Below, piece by piece: positions 42,861-51,643 of a stretch of DNA of 63,288 nt. The stretch spans positions 1 to 63,288 of the forward strand of contig JAVKFF010000158.1 of NCBI GenBank assembly GCA_040226215.1, written 5' to 3'. Made by a program: the position numbers and the translations under genes. This DNA comes from JAVKFF01 sp040226215. GTDB taxonomy: Bacteria; Pseudomonadota; Alphaproteobacteria; DSM-16000; Inquilinaceae. The notes under the pieces are model-generated. The model was not told the origin of the DNA. It made no database searches and was given only the letters and a program-made list of their open reading frames with translations. Within the stretch, counting starts at the first letter, position 1. The number at the start of each line of letters is the position of its first letter.

Positions 42861-43922
42861 TCAGCCCCGATGCCCCACGGCGTCGATGACCGCCTCGGCC
42901 AGCGCCCGGCCGGAGAGCCAGGCCGCCTCCACCCGGGCGCTGAGGCACCAGTCGCCGGCCAGCCCGATCCCTCGCGCGGCGTCGTACAGGCAAGGCCGGC
43001 CGAGCGGCGCCAGGGTGCGCGCGTAAAGCCAGCGGTGGACGGCGAGCGGCACGGGCGTCGGGCCGGCGCCGAGAAGGGTTCCCAGCCGGTCGGCGAGGAC
43101 CGCGCCGACCCGCTGCCGGTCGTCGTCGAGATGATCCAGCGTCCAATCCGGCGTGGCATGCACCACCCAGCCGTCCTCGGCCCGTCCGGGCTTGCTGCCC
43201 TGGCGGGCGATCCAGGCGAGCGGACCGCCATCCTCGACGACGGCGGCATCGAAGCCGGCATCGCCGCCGTCCGCATCGACCATGGCGGCGAAGCAGGGGG
43301 CCAGGCGGACACGATCGAGGGCCTCGGCGAACAGCCCTTGCGGCAGCAATGCCCGGGCCTGGTCGGGCGGGATGGCCAGAAGGACGATGTCGTAGCACCC
43401 GTGATCGGCGCCGTCGGCACCGGACAGCCGCCAGCCGTCCGCCACGGCGGCGACCCCGGCGATCTCCACGCCCCAGGCGATGTCGAGCGGGTCGGTCAGG
43501 TGACGGATGAGGGCGCTCATCGACGGCAGGCCGACCAGCCGCTCCTCCGTGTCGGGCTCGGCCACGGCACCATGCCGACCGATGCGCGCCAGCCGCGCGT
43601 GCCACGGCGCCACCACGCCGGCGGCCTGCCAGCCGGCGGCGGCCGCGCGGAAACCGGCGTCGCGGGCGGTGAAATACTGCGCGCCGTGGTCGAAGCGCCG
43701 CTCTTGCGTGTCGAGCGCGAGGCGCCGCGAGGCCATGCGGCCGCCGGGGCCGCGCCCCTTGTCGAAGAGGCGGACCCGATGCCCGCGCGCGGCCAGCGCG
43801 CCGGCGGCAGTGGCGCCGGCCATGCCGGCACCGATCACGGCGATGACGGGGGCCGACTGTCGGCTGGAGGGGGCGCGGTCAGGCACGGCACGGGCTCCCG
43901 GTGTCTGCGATGGCGTGGGCAT
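42861..43922 (-). CDS. FAD/NAD(P)-binding oxidoreductase, renalase-like
   Basis: A 353-residue flavoprotein of the amine-oxidase/renalase type. FAD motif I-A-V-I-G-A-G-M-A-G-A-T-A-A near residue 27, then G-P-G-G-R-M-A-S-R-R and F-D-H-G-A-Q-Y-F-T-A, the renalase-like signature, and a C-terminal G-I-G-L-A-G-D-W-C-L-S-A-R-V-E-A-A-W-L-S-G. Such bacterial proteins oxidise misreduced dihydro-nicotinamides or remain uncharacterised. The first 24 residues are low-complexity, so a later start is possible. Divergent from the cyclase gene. Confidence 0.88.
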   Translation of the reverse strand: MPTPSQTPGARAVPDRAPSSRQSAPVIAVIGAGMAGATAAGALAARGHRVRLFDKGRGPGGRMASRRLALDTQERRFDHGAQYFTARDAGFRAAAAGWQAAGVVAPWHARLARIGRHGAVAEPDTEERLVGLPSMSALIRHLTDPLDIAWGVEIAGVAAVADGWRLSGADGADHGCYDIVLLAIPPDQARALLPQGLFAEALDRVRLAPCFAAMVDADGGDAGFDAAVVEDGGPLAWIARQGSKPGRAEDGWVVHATPDWTLDHLDDDRQRVGAVLADRLGTLLGAGPTPVPLAVHRWLYARTLAPLGRPCLYDAARGIGLAGDWCLSARVEAAWLSGRALAEAVIDAVGHRG

Positions 43923-44059
43923 GCCGGTCCAAGCTAGCCCGCCGCGGCGGCGGGTCCAGTCGCGGCCGCGCCGTGGTGACAGAGACGAAGACTTCGGCCA
44001 TGGTTGGCACCGCGCCGCCGGTCGGCCGCGCCGTCAACCTGTGAAGCGAGGCATCCTTC

Positions 44060-45709
44060 GTGCTCGGCCGCGCCCGGCTCGCAAGCGGGCTCATCCTCTT
44101 CGTCTTCGTCGCCAGCCATCTCGCCAACCACGCGCTGGGCGTGATCTCGCTTGGCGCGCTGGAGGCGGGGCTGGCGGTTTTCGCCGCGGTCTGGGCGAAC
44201 CTGCCGGCCATCACCCTGCTGACCGCCGCCTTCGCCTCCCATCTGGGGATCGCGCTGTGGCGGCTCTACCGGCGCCGCACGCTGCGCTTGCGTCCCTGGG
44301 AGATGGCGCAGCTGCTGCTGGGCTTCGCCGTGCCGCTGCTGCTGCTGGAACATGCCGTGGCGATGATCGCGGCACCACGCGTGCATGGCGTGGCGGTTTC
44401 CTACGAGGTGGTGCTGACGCTGATGTGGGTCTACGACCCCAGGCAGATCGCCATCCAGCTCGGCCTGATCGTGGTCGCCTGGCTGCATGGCGTGATCGGC
44501 GTGCATTTCTGGCTGCGGATCCGGCCCGGCTACCGGCGCTGGCAGCCGCTGCTGTTCGCCGCCTCGCTGATCCTGCCGACACTGGCCGTCGCCGGCTTTG
44601 TCGCCGCCGGGATGCACCTCAGAAACACGCTGTCGCTCGAGCAGGCGGCGGTCATGGCGGGCACGGCCGGGTTCACGCCGGAGGTGGCTGTCGCCATCGC
44701 CGGCACGGTCGACTGGGTCTATGCCGGTTTCGCCCTGCTGGTCCTGCTGGCGCTGGGCGGACGGGGCCTGCGCACATTGCTGGAGAAGCGTCGGAACCTT
44801 GCCCGCCTGGCCTATCCTGACGGGCGCAGCTTCGAGGTGCTGCCCGGCGGCACCATACTGGAAACCAGCCGCCGCTTCGGCGTGCCGCACGCGGCGGTCT
44901 GCGGTGGGCGCGGGCGCTGCTCGACCTGCCGGGTGCGGCTCGGTACAGGGGCGGACAAGCAGCCGCCGCCGGAGACCGAGGAGAAGCGCGTGCTGGAGCG
45001 CATCGGTGCGCCGGCCAATGTCCGTCTCGCTTGCCAGCTCAAGCCCGTCGCCGATCTCGAGGTGACGCCGCTGGTGCCGCCGGGCGGCGGCCTCGACGCG
45101 TTGCGCCGGGCCAGCGCGCTGGCCCAGGGCCAGGAGCGGGAGGTCGCCATCCTGTTCGGCGACATGCGCAACTTCACCGGCCTGTCCGAGCGGCGGCTGC
45201 CCTTCGACACCGTCTTCGTGCTGAACCGCTATTTCGAGAGCATGGGCCGGGCGGTGGAGGCGGCGGGCGGCCGGCTGGACAAGTTCATCGGCGACGGCGT
45301 GATGGCGATCTTCGGCCTCGCCACCGATCCGGCCACCGCCAACCGGCAGGCGCTGCAGGCCGCCCGCGCCATGGCCGCCAATCTGGAGACGCTGAACGCC
45401 TCGCTCGCCGGCGACCTGCCCTCGCCGCTGCGCCTGGCCATCGGCATCCACACCGGCACCGCCATCGTCGGCGAACTGGGCTGGGGCGAGGCGAAGTCGA
45501 TGACCGCCATCGGCGACACGGTCAACACCGCCAGCCGGCTGGAAAGCGTGGCCAAGGAGCGCGACGCGGAACTGGTGGTCTCCACCCGGGTGGCGGAACT
45601 CGCCGGCGTCGACCTGGCGGGCTTTGCCGTGGCCGAGACGCCGGTCAAGGGCCGGCGGGAGCCGGTGACCATCCGCGTGGTCGAGCGCGCCGCGGACCTG
45701 CCGCTCTAG
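44060..45709 (+). CDS. Membrane-anchored adenylate/guanylate cyclase with [2Fe-2S] ferredoxin domain
   Basis: A 549-residue fusion. Residues 1 to about 245 hold roughly six transmembrane helices with several histidines in or near membranes (H20, H24, H61, H98, H143, H149), resembling a cytochrome b-like anchor. Residues 250-340 form a plant-type ferredoxin domain with C281, C287, C290 and C325 spaced as in [2Fe-2S] proteins. Residues about 358-549 are a class III cyclase: metal aspartates D368 (F-G-D-M-R-N-F) and D412 (K-F-I-G-D-G-V-M-A), and A-I-G-D-T-V-N-T-A-S-R-L-E. A redox signal could thus control cAMP synthesis; this is inference. Start GTG 44060 with GAGG upstream. Confidence 0.92.
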   Translation: MLGRARLASGLILFVFVASHLANHALGVISLGALEAGLAVFAAVWANLPAITLLTAAFASHLGIALWRLYRRRTLRLRPWEMAQLLLGFAVPLLLLEHAVAMIAAPRVHGVAVSYEVVLTLMWVYDPRQIAIQLGLIVVAWLHGVIGVHFWLRIRPGYRRWQPLLFAASLILPTLAVAGFVAAGMHLRNTLSLEQAAVMAGTAGFTPEVAVAIAGTVDWVYAGFALLVLLALGGRGLRTLLEKRRNLARLAYPDGRSFEVLPGGTILETSRRFGVPHAAVCGGRGRCSTCRVRLGTGADKQPPPETEEKRVLERIGAPANVRLACQLKPVADLEVTPLVPPGGGLDALRRASALAQGQEREVAILFGDMRNFTGLSERRLPFDTVFVLNRYFESMGRAVEAAGGRLDKFIGDGVMAIFGLATDPATANRQALQAARAMAANLETLNASLAGDLPSPLRLAIGIHTGTAIVGELGWGEAKSMTAIGDTVNTASRLESVAKERDAELVVSTRVAELAGVDLAGFAVAETPVKGRREPVTIRVVERAADLPL

Positions 45710-45720
45710 GCTCGGTCCGA

Positions 45721-45749
45721 CGGCAAGGCCGGGGCGGTTTGCCCTGCCG
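45721..45749 (+). terminator. Hairpin after cyclase gene
   Basis: CGGCAAGGC pairs with GCCCTGCCG (one mismatch) over an 11-base loop, starting 12 bases after the cyclase stop and before the mechanosensitive channel gene. Confidence 0.45.
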
Positions 45750-45833
45750 GCGCGATCGGGTTATGTGAGAAGCGGAGTCCCACCCGCGCCCGGCCAGACG
45801 GCGGCGGCGCCGACCTCGGGAGGCACGAGCCCC

Positions 45834-48248
45834 TTGCCCCGCGCCCTTCAAGCGATCCGGATGCCGGTCCTCGTCCTGCTCGCGCTCTGGCTCGGCCTCG
45901 CCGCCGTCGCCCTGGCGCAACAGCAGTCGGCTCCGGAGGAAGCGCCCGCGACGGCGACGCCGGCGAGCCAGGACGCGGCGACGGGGGAGACCTCCGCGTC
46001 AGCGGCGGAAGGCGCCGAGGCGGCGGAGATCGAGCAGGCGGCGGCGGATCTCGGCGTCAGCCCGGAGCAGGCGCAGGACCTGATCGACACACTGCAGGAC
46101 GAGGCCGCCCGCGCCCAGCTGATCGAGCGGCTGACCACGCTGACCGCCGTGCAGCCGGGCGAGCCGGACGGCGTCGACCTGCTGCGCAATGATGCGGAGC
46201 TGTTCCTGCAGCAGCAGGCCGGTCTCTTGGAAACCCGTGCGGTGCATGTGGGCCAGGCGTTCCAGAGCGTGACCCAGATCTGGGACGGCCTGGTCGACCT
46301 GTTCGACAGCCCGATCGCGCGCGATCGTTTCGTCCAGGCGATGCTAGACGTCGCCATCGTCGTCGCCATCGGCCTGGCGGCGCGCTGGCTGGTTTCCTGG
46401 GCGCTGATGGGTGTCAGGCGGCGGCTTTCCGACCGCGGCCACACCGCCAGCCGGGGTCTGAAGGTGTTGCTGCTCGTCGCGCGCTTCGTCGTCGACCTGC
46501 TGCCGCTGGCGGTGCTCTTCGTCGCCACAATGGTGCTGACCGCGGCGCTGACGCTGTCCTCCATCGGCGGCGTGATCGGCACCTCGGTGCTGGCCGCCCT
46601 GCTGGTCACCGGCCTGGTCTCGGCCCTGTCGCGGGTGGTGCTGGCGCCCCGCACGCCGGGCCTGCGCCTGATCCGGGCCAGCGACGCCCGGGCGCGCTAC
46701 CTCTACCGCTGGACGATGATCATCGCCCGCACCTTCTTCTGGGGCTATTTCGCCGCCGACGCCTTGTTCCTGTTCGGCGCCTCGGGGCCGGTACGCGCCG
46801 GGCTGCTGGTGCTGGCGGGCGGCGCGGCCTCGATCCTGGCCATTGTCTACATCGTGCAAAACCGCCGGGTGGTGCGCGCCCTGATCAAGAAGGCCCGGCG
46901 CGCGAGGGAGCAGTTCCCGGGCCTGCGCCGGCTCATCGCCGAGACCTGGCACTTCCTGGCGATCTTCTACGTCCTGGTCTTCTTCCTGGTCTGGTGCGCG
47001 GAGTTCGAGCAGGGCTTCGCCTTCATGCTGCGCGCCACACTGCTGTCGCTGGCGATCCTGGCGGTCGCCCGCGCGCTGGGCAACGCCGTGGAATGGCTGA
47101 ACGCCAAGTCCAAGGAGGGCAGCGAGAACCGGCGGCGCTACCTCAACTTCCTGCGTGGCGCGGTGCAGATCCTGGTGGTGGCGCTGGCGGCGATCTTCCT
47201 CCTGCAGGTCTGGGCCATCGACATCTTCGGCGTGCTGGGTACCGAGTTCGGCAGCCGGGCGGTGCGCGCCATGGTCACCATCGTGATCCTGATCGGCGTT
47301 GCCGTGCTGGCCTGGGAGCTGATCTCCGGCATCCTGGAGCGGCGCATGTCCGGCAAGGACTCGCGCGGCCGCGAGATCGAGCAGAGCGCCCGGCTGCGCA
47401 CGCTGCTGCCGCTGGTGCGCAATGCGCTCCTGATCATCCTGTTCACCGTGGTCGGCCTGATGGTGCTGTCGGAAATCGGCATCGACATCGCGCCGCTGCT
47501 GGCCGGCGCCGGCGTGGTCGGCCTGGCCATCGGCTTCGGCGCGCAGACGCTGGTGAAGGACGTGATCACCGGCCTGTTCATCGTGCTGGAGGATCAGATC
47601 CATATCGGCGACGTGGTGGACACCGGCGGCCATTCGGGCCTGGTGGAAGGCATGACCATCCGCACCCTGCGCCTGCGCGACCTGTCGGGCACGGTGCACA
47701 TCATCCCGTTCAGCCAGGTCGCCACGGTGAAGAACCTGACCAAGGACTTCTCCTACTACGTCTTCAACATCGGCGTGGCCTACCGGGAGGACGTCGACCT
47801 GGTGATCGAGGAGGTGAAGAAGCTGGGCGCGGAGCTGCTCGACGATCCGGATTTCGGGCCGCTGATGCTGGGCGATATCGAGGTGCTGGGCCTCGACGAG
47901 TTCGCCGATTCCGCCGTCGTGGTGAAGGCGCGCATCAAGACCCTGCCGATCCAGCAATGGAAGGTTGGGCGCGAATTCAACCGCCGCATGAAGCGCCGCT
48001 TCGACGAGAAGGGCATCGAGATCCCGTTCCCGCACGTCACGCTCTACTGGGGCGTGGACAAGCAGGGCAAGGCGCCGCCCGGCTTCCTTAATGTCGACGT
48101 GCCGAACCTCACCCTTCCGGCCGAGGAGGTGGAGGCGGACGAGGACGACGGCGAGAGCCGGCCGGCGCGCAGGCGGCGGCGGGTCCGGACCACGCCCCAG
48201 CGCGGCGACGACGCGGCCGAGTCGACCCTCGGCCACGACGACGAGTAG
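45834..48248 (+). CDS. Large MscS-family mechanosensitive ion channel
   Basis: An inner-membrane channel of about 800 residues releasing solutes at osmotic downshift. It has a signal peptide (cleavage near V-A-L-A-Q), a periplasmic helical region rich in Ala/Glu/Gln, roughly ten transmembrane helices, and the MscS core: the pore helix L-A-G-A-G-V-V-G-L-A-I-G-F-G-A-Q-T-L-V-K-D, the beta domain G-D-V-V-D-T-G-G-H-S-G and N-L-T-K-D-F-S-Y-Y, and a cytoplasmic cage. The tail is charged. The start is TTG 45834 behind GGGAGG, giving a clean signal peptide; GTG 45765 would add 23 residues. Confidence 0.92.
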   Translation: MPRALQAIRMPVLVLLALWLGLAAVALAQQQSAPEEAPATATPASQDAATGETSASAAEGAEAAEIEQAAADLGVSPEQAQDLIDTLQDEAARAQLIERLTTLTAVQPGEPDGVDLLRNDAELFLQQQAGLLETRAVHVGQAFQSVTQIWDGLVDLFDSPIARDRFVQAMLDVAIVVAIGLAARWLVSWALMGVRRRLSDRGHTASRGLKVLLLVARFVVDLLPLAVLFVATMVLTAALTLSSIGGVIGTSVLAALLVTGLVSALSRVVLAPRTPGLRLIRASDARARYLYRWTMIIARTFFWGYFAADALFLFGASGPVRAGLLVLAGGAASILAIVYIVQNRRVVRALIKKARRAREQFPGLRRLIAETWHFLAIFYVLVFFLVWCAEFEQGFAFMLRATLLSLAILAVARALGNAVEWLNAKSKEGSENRRRYLNFLRGAVQILVVALAAIFLLQVWAIDIFGVLGTEFGSRAVRAMVTIVILIGVAVLAWELISGILERRMSGKDSRGREIEQSARLRTLLPLVRNALLIILFTVVGLMVLSEIGIDIAPLLAGAGVVGLAIGFGAQTLVKDVITGLFIVLEDQIHIGDVVDTGGHSGLVEGMTIRTLRLRDLSGTVHIIPFSQVATVKNLTKDFSYYVFNIGVAYREDVDLVIEEVKKLGAELLDDPDFGPLMLGDIEVLGLDEFADSAVVVKARIKTLPIQQWKVGREFNRRMKRRFDEKGIEIPFPHVTLYWGVDKQGKAPPGFLNVDVPNLTLPAEEVEADEDDGESRPARRRRRVRTTPQRGDDAAESTLGHDDE

Positions 48249-48251
48249 GGG

Positions 48252-48821
48252 TCAGCCGCCGGCCGCCGCCAGCAGGGCGTCGAGTTCGGCCTCGTCCTCG
48301 GCCTCGATCACCTGGCGGGCGATGTCGTAGGCGAAGCCGGCGCGCGCCAGGGCGGCCATGTCCTTCTCGCGCCTGTCCTCCCGGTCGCCTTGCCGGAAGG
48401 GCCCCAGGCGGCGGCGCCGGGCGAGGCGGATCGCCGAGGAAAGCGCCAGGTCTCCCAGCTCCTCGTCCAGGCCGGCCAGGGTGTCGTCGATCAGGGTCGC
48501 CTCGACACCTTTCTGGGCCAGCTTCCGGCGCATCAGCCGCGGGCTGTCGCCGCGCCGCGCCAGGCTGATCGCCCGGCCTTCGGCATAGACCCGGTCGTCG
48601 ACCAGGCCGGTCGCCCGGAAGCGGGCGACGATGGCGTCGACCGCGTGCGCGCCCTCCTCCCGGTCGGTGCCGTGCAGCCGGACCGAGCGCTCGACCCGGC
48701 GCATGAGCACGCGCCTCAGGTTCTCCTCGGATGTGGCGAAGCGCTCGAGATAGGCGTAGGCGGCCTTCTCGAGCCGTTCCGGCGTGGCCGGTCGGGGCAG
48801 GCGGCGGCCGCCGGCGGTCAC
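48252..48821 (-). CDS. recX: Regulatory protein RecX
   Basis: A 189-residue helical protein of the RecX family, which restrains RecA filaments. Typical tandem three-helix repeats: A-Y-A-Y-L-E-R-F-A-T-S-E-E-N-L-R-R-V-L, R-F-R-A-T-G-L-V-D-D-R-V-Y-A-E, R-G-D-S-P-R-L-M-R-R-K-L-A-Q-K-G and A-R-A-G-F-A-Y-D-I-A-R-Q-V-I. The GTG start at 48821 gives family length. Not next to recA here. Convergent with the channel gene; the two stop codons are three bases apart. Confidence 0.9.
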   Translation of the reverse strand: MTAGGRRLPRPATPERLEKAAYAYLERFATSEENLRRVLMRRVERSVRLHGTDREEGAHAVDAIVARFRATGLVDDRVYAEGRAISLARRGDSPRLMRRKLAQKGVEATLIDDTLAGLDEELGDLALSSAIRLARRRRLGPFRQGDREDRREKDMAALARAGFAYDIARQVIEAEDEAELDALLAAAGG

Positions 48822-48938
48822 TGCCCGACCCGTCCTGGCGGGAGGCCAGCGTTGCGACGCCGGGGGTGGTAATGGCCGGCGGGCGGGCCTACCTTCCGGC
48901 GATCCATTCTCCGATCGTGCGGGCATTTTCCAGCGACC

Positions 48939-49748
48939 ATGACGACACGCCATATCACGCTTCGCCAGCCGCGTCATTTGGGGCGGGTGAACTGGGTCGG
49001 GCTCAGGACCCTGTACACCAAGGAGGTGACGCGCTTCCTCAAGGTGTTCACCCAGACCGTTGCCGCCCCGGTGGTCACGACGCTGCTGTTCTACACCATC
49101 TTCGCGCTGGCGCTTGGCGGCATCGTGCGCCAGGTGGGCGAGGTGCCGTTCCTGGAGTTCCTGGCGCCCGGCCTGATCATGATGTCGGTGGTGCAGAACG
49201 CCTTCGCCAACACCTCCTCCTCGATCATGATCGCCAAGGTACAGGGCAACATCGTCGACGTGCTGATGCCGCCGCTGAGCTCGACGGAGCTGCTGGTCGG
49301 CTATGTCGGCGGCGGGATCAGCCGGGGCATCCTGGTGGCGCTGGTCACCTTCACGGCGATCTCGCTGTTCGTGCCGGTCGGCCTGCACAATATCGGCTTC
49401 GTGCTGTTCCACGCCATCGCCGCGGCGGCCATGCTCTCGCTGTTCGGGATCATCGGCGGGATCTGGGCCGACAAGTTCGACCAGATGGCGGCGATCACCA
49501 ATTTCGTGATCGTGCCGCTGTCCTTCCTGTCGGGTACCTTCTACTCGATCGAGCGCCTGCCGGAGGACTGGCAGATCATCGCCCATCTGAACCCGTTCTT
49601 CTACATGATCGACGGCTTCCGCTACGGCTTCATCGGCCATCATGACAGCGTGCTGTGGCTGGGCGTCACGGTGATGCTGGTCATGAACCTCACTCTCGGC
49701 GCCCTGGCCTGGCGGATGCTGGCCCGGGGCTACAAGCTGAAGGCCTGA
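48939..49748 (+). CDS. ABC-2 type transporter permease (first of tandem pair)
   Basis: A 269-residue permease with six transmembrane helices and the ABC-2 family motif L-S-G-T-F-Y-S-I-E-R-L-P before the last helices, plus F-L-E-F-L-A-P-G-L-I-M-M near residue 70. It would export a hydrophobic or polymeric compound together with an ATPase, but no ATP-binding gene is adjacent. The second permease follows after 16 bases and is a paralogue. Confidence 0.9.
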   Translation: MTTRHITLRQPRHLGRVNWVGLRTLYTKEVTRFLKVFTQTVAAPVVTTLLFYTIFALALGGIVRQVGEVPFLEFLAPGLIMMSVVQNAFANTSSSIMIAKVQGNIVDVLMPPLSSTELLVGYVGGGISRGILVALVTFTAISLFVPVGLHNIGFVLFHAIAAAAMLSLFGIIGGIWADKFDQMAAITNFVIVPLSFLSGTFYSIERLPEDWQIIAHLNPFFYMIDGFRYGFIGHHDSVLWLGVTVMLVMNLTLGALAWRMLARGYKLKA

Positions 49749-49764
49749 ACGGAGTGAACCGGCG

Positions 49765-50592
49765 GTGACGGTTCTGCATCCCGGCGGCATGCTGGCGGCG
49801 GCGCCCAAGGCGGTGCGGCGCTTCGGTCCGGTCAACTGGCGCGGCACGGGCACGGTCTTCCTGGGGCAGGTCAACGGTTTCCTGCGCTTCTGGCAGGTCT
49901 CGGTCGCCGGCCCGGTGCTGTCGATCGCGCTCTATCTCGCGGTCTTCCTGCTGGCCCTGGGCGGCCAGCGGGAGTCGCCGGAGGGTGCCGCCCTGCTCGC
50001 CTTCATGGCGCCGGGCCTGGTGATCATGTCGCTGCTGCAATGGTCCTGCCAGGGCATCACCTTCGCCATGGTGCACGGCAAGATGATGGGCAATTTCAAC
50101 GATGTGCTGGGCGCGCCGCTGACCCCGACCGAGATTCTCGCCGGCTATGTCGGGGCGGGCACGCTGGCCGGTTTCATCACCGCGCTGCCGGTTCTCGCAA
50201 TCGTCGCCGTCATGGCGGAGATCGGCATCCAGGCGCCGCATCTGGCCTTGGTGGTGGCGCTGCTGAGCAGCCTGATGATGGGCGGCTTCGGCTTCATCAT
50301 CGGCATCCTGTTCTCGCGCTGGGACGGGGTGACGGCGATCTACGGCTTCATCGTGGTGCCCCTGACCTTCCTGTCGGGCACCTTCACGCCGATCGACCGG
50401 CTGCCGGATTTCGCCCAGTCGCTGATGCTGGTGAACCCGATCTACTATTCGGTCGACGCCTTCCGCGGCGCCACCATCGGCCTGAACACCCAGCCGATCT
50501 GGCTCTCGCTGGCGGTGCTGGCCGGCATGGCGGCGCTGTTCACCGCGATCGCCCATGTCCTGATCGACCGCGGCATCAAGGTGAAGCACTGA
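49765..50592 (+). CDS. ABC-2 type transporter permease (second of tandem pair)
   Basis: A 275-residue paralogue of the preceding permease. It shares F-M-A-P-G-L-V-I-M-S, G-A-P-L-T-P-T-E-I-L-A-G-Y-V-G and the motif L-S-G-T-F-T-P-I-D-R-L-P. The start is GTG 49765. A heterodimer of the two with an ATPase encoded elsewhere is likely. Confidence 0.9.
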   Translation: MTVLHPGGMLAAAPKAVRRFGPVNWRGTGTVFLGQVNGFLRFWQVSVAGPVLSIALYLAVFLLALGGQRESPEGAALLAFMAPGLVIMSLLQWSCQGITFAMVHGKMMGNFNDVLGAPLTPTEILAGYVGAGTLAGFITALPVLAIVAVMAEIGIQAPHLALVVALLSSLMMGGFGFIIGILFSRWDGVTAIYGFIVVPLTFLSGTFTPIDRLPDFAQSLMLVNPIYYSVDAFRGATIGLNTQPIWLSLAVLAGMAALFTAIAHVLIDRGIKVKH

Positions 50593-50593
50593 C

Positions 50594-51442
50594 ATGGCGG
50601 CCGCCCTCGCCGTCACGACCATGACGCGGGCCGATCTCGACATCGCCGTCGAGTGGGCGGCGGCGGAAGGCTGGAACCCCGGGCTGGACGATGCCGACGC
50701 CTTCCTCGCGGCCGATGCGGGCGGCTTCCTCATCGGCCGGCTGGGCGCCGAGCCGGTGGCGGTGATCTCCGCCGTGCGCTATGGCCGGGAGGCCGGCTTC
50801 CTCGGCTTCTACATCGTCGCCCCGGCCCGGCGCGGACAGGGCCATGGCTGGGCCATCTGGCAGGCGGCGATGGCGCGGTTCGGCGAGCGGCCGGCCGGCC
50901 TCGACGGCGTGGTGGCGCAGCAGGCGAACTACGCCCGCTCCGGCTTCGTGCTGGCGCACAAAAACATCCGCTATGGCGGGCGTCCCGGCGACCTGCCGGA
51001 ACCGGCGGACGTCGCGATCGTCGAGGCGTCGGCGGTCCCGATAGCCGACCTGCTGGACTTCGACCGGCGACACTTCCAGGCGGACCGGGCGGCCTTCGCC
51101 CGCGCCTGGTACCTGGCCGGCGGGCGGCAGAGCCGGGTCGCCCTCGCCGACGGGCGGATCGTCGGTCTCGCCACCGTCAGGCCCTGCCGCGAGGGGCACA
51201 AGATCGGCCCGCTCTTCGCCGAGGACGCGGCCGTGGCCGAGGCGCTGTTCGCCGACGCCGTTCGTGCCGCGGCCCCCGGCCCGGTCTTCCTCGACGTGCC
51301 GGAGCCCAATGCCGCGGCGCGGGCGCTGGCCGAACGCCACGGGCTCGAGCCCGTCTTCGAGACCGCGCGCATGTACAGGGGTGCGGCGCCGGACCTGCCG
51401 CTCGGCCGCATCTTCGGCATCACCAGCTTCGAGCTCGGCTGA
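50594..51442 (+). CDS. GNAT-family acetyltransferase with C-terminal second domain
   Basis: A 282-residue protein. Residues 5-130 are a GNAT domain: A-V-E-W-A-A-A-E-G-W-N-P-G, G-F-L-G-F-Y-I-V and the acetyl-CoA loop R-R-G-Q-G-H-G. The C-terminal half has a second acetyltransferase-like fold (F-D-R-R-H-F, V-A-L-A-D-G-R-I-V-G-L-A, L-A-E-R-H-G-L-E-P-V-F). This two-domain layout fits a known GNAT subgroup. The start is one base after the permease stop. Substrate unknown. Confidence 0.88.
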   Translation: MAAALAVTTMTRADLDIAVEWAAAEGWNPGLDDADAFLAADAGGFLIGRLGAEPVAVISAVRYGREAGFLGFYIVAPARRGQGHGWAIWQAAMARFGERPAGLDGVVAQQANYARSGFVLAHKNIRYGGRPGDLPEPADVAIVEASAVPIADLLDFDRRHFQADRAAFARAWYLAGGRQSRVALADGRIVGLATVRPCREGHKIGPLFAEDAAVAEALFADAVRAAAPGPVFLDVPEPNAAARALAERHGLEPVFETARMYRGAAPDLPLGRIFGITSFELG

Positions 51443-51498
51443 ACCGGGACGCGGCGTTCGCGCATCGGTCCCATGACACGACCGCGCCCTTCGCCGCG

Positions 51499-51527
51499 TT
51501 GACATTGCCGGCCGGCTTGCGTGTAGT
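51499..51527 (+). promoter_or_regulatory. Predicted sigma-70 promoter of argD-argF-hslO
   Basis: A perfect -35 TTGACA, a 17-base spacer and TGTAGT (4 of 6). It lies 116 bases upstream of the argD start in a 201-base gap, the strongest promoter-like match noticed in the window. Confidence 0.65.
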
Positions 51528-51643
51528 CAGACCCGTCCCGATAGACGGGCGAGCGACGGCGCGGGGATGACGAACCGCGCCGTTGTCCATTCGGGCCGCC
51601 GCCCGCGAGGAGGCGGGGGCCGCCGACAAGGAGCACGAGGATC

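Noticed and set aside
46344..48236. Antisense open frame of 630 codons over the mechanosensitive channel
   Set aside because: Composition is His/Gln/Asp/Arg-rich and lies exactly opposite a well-supported MscS gene.
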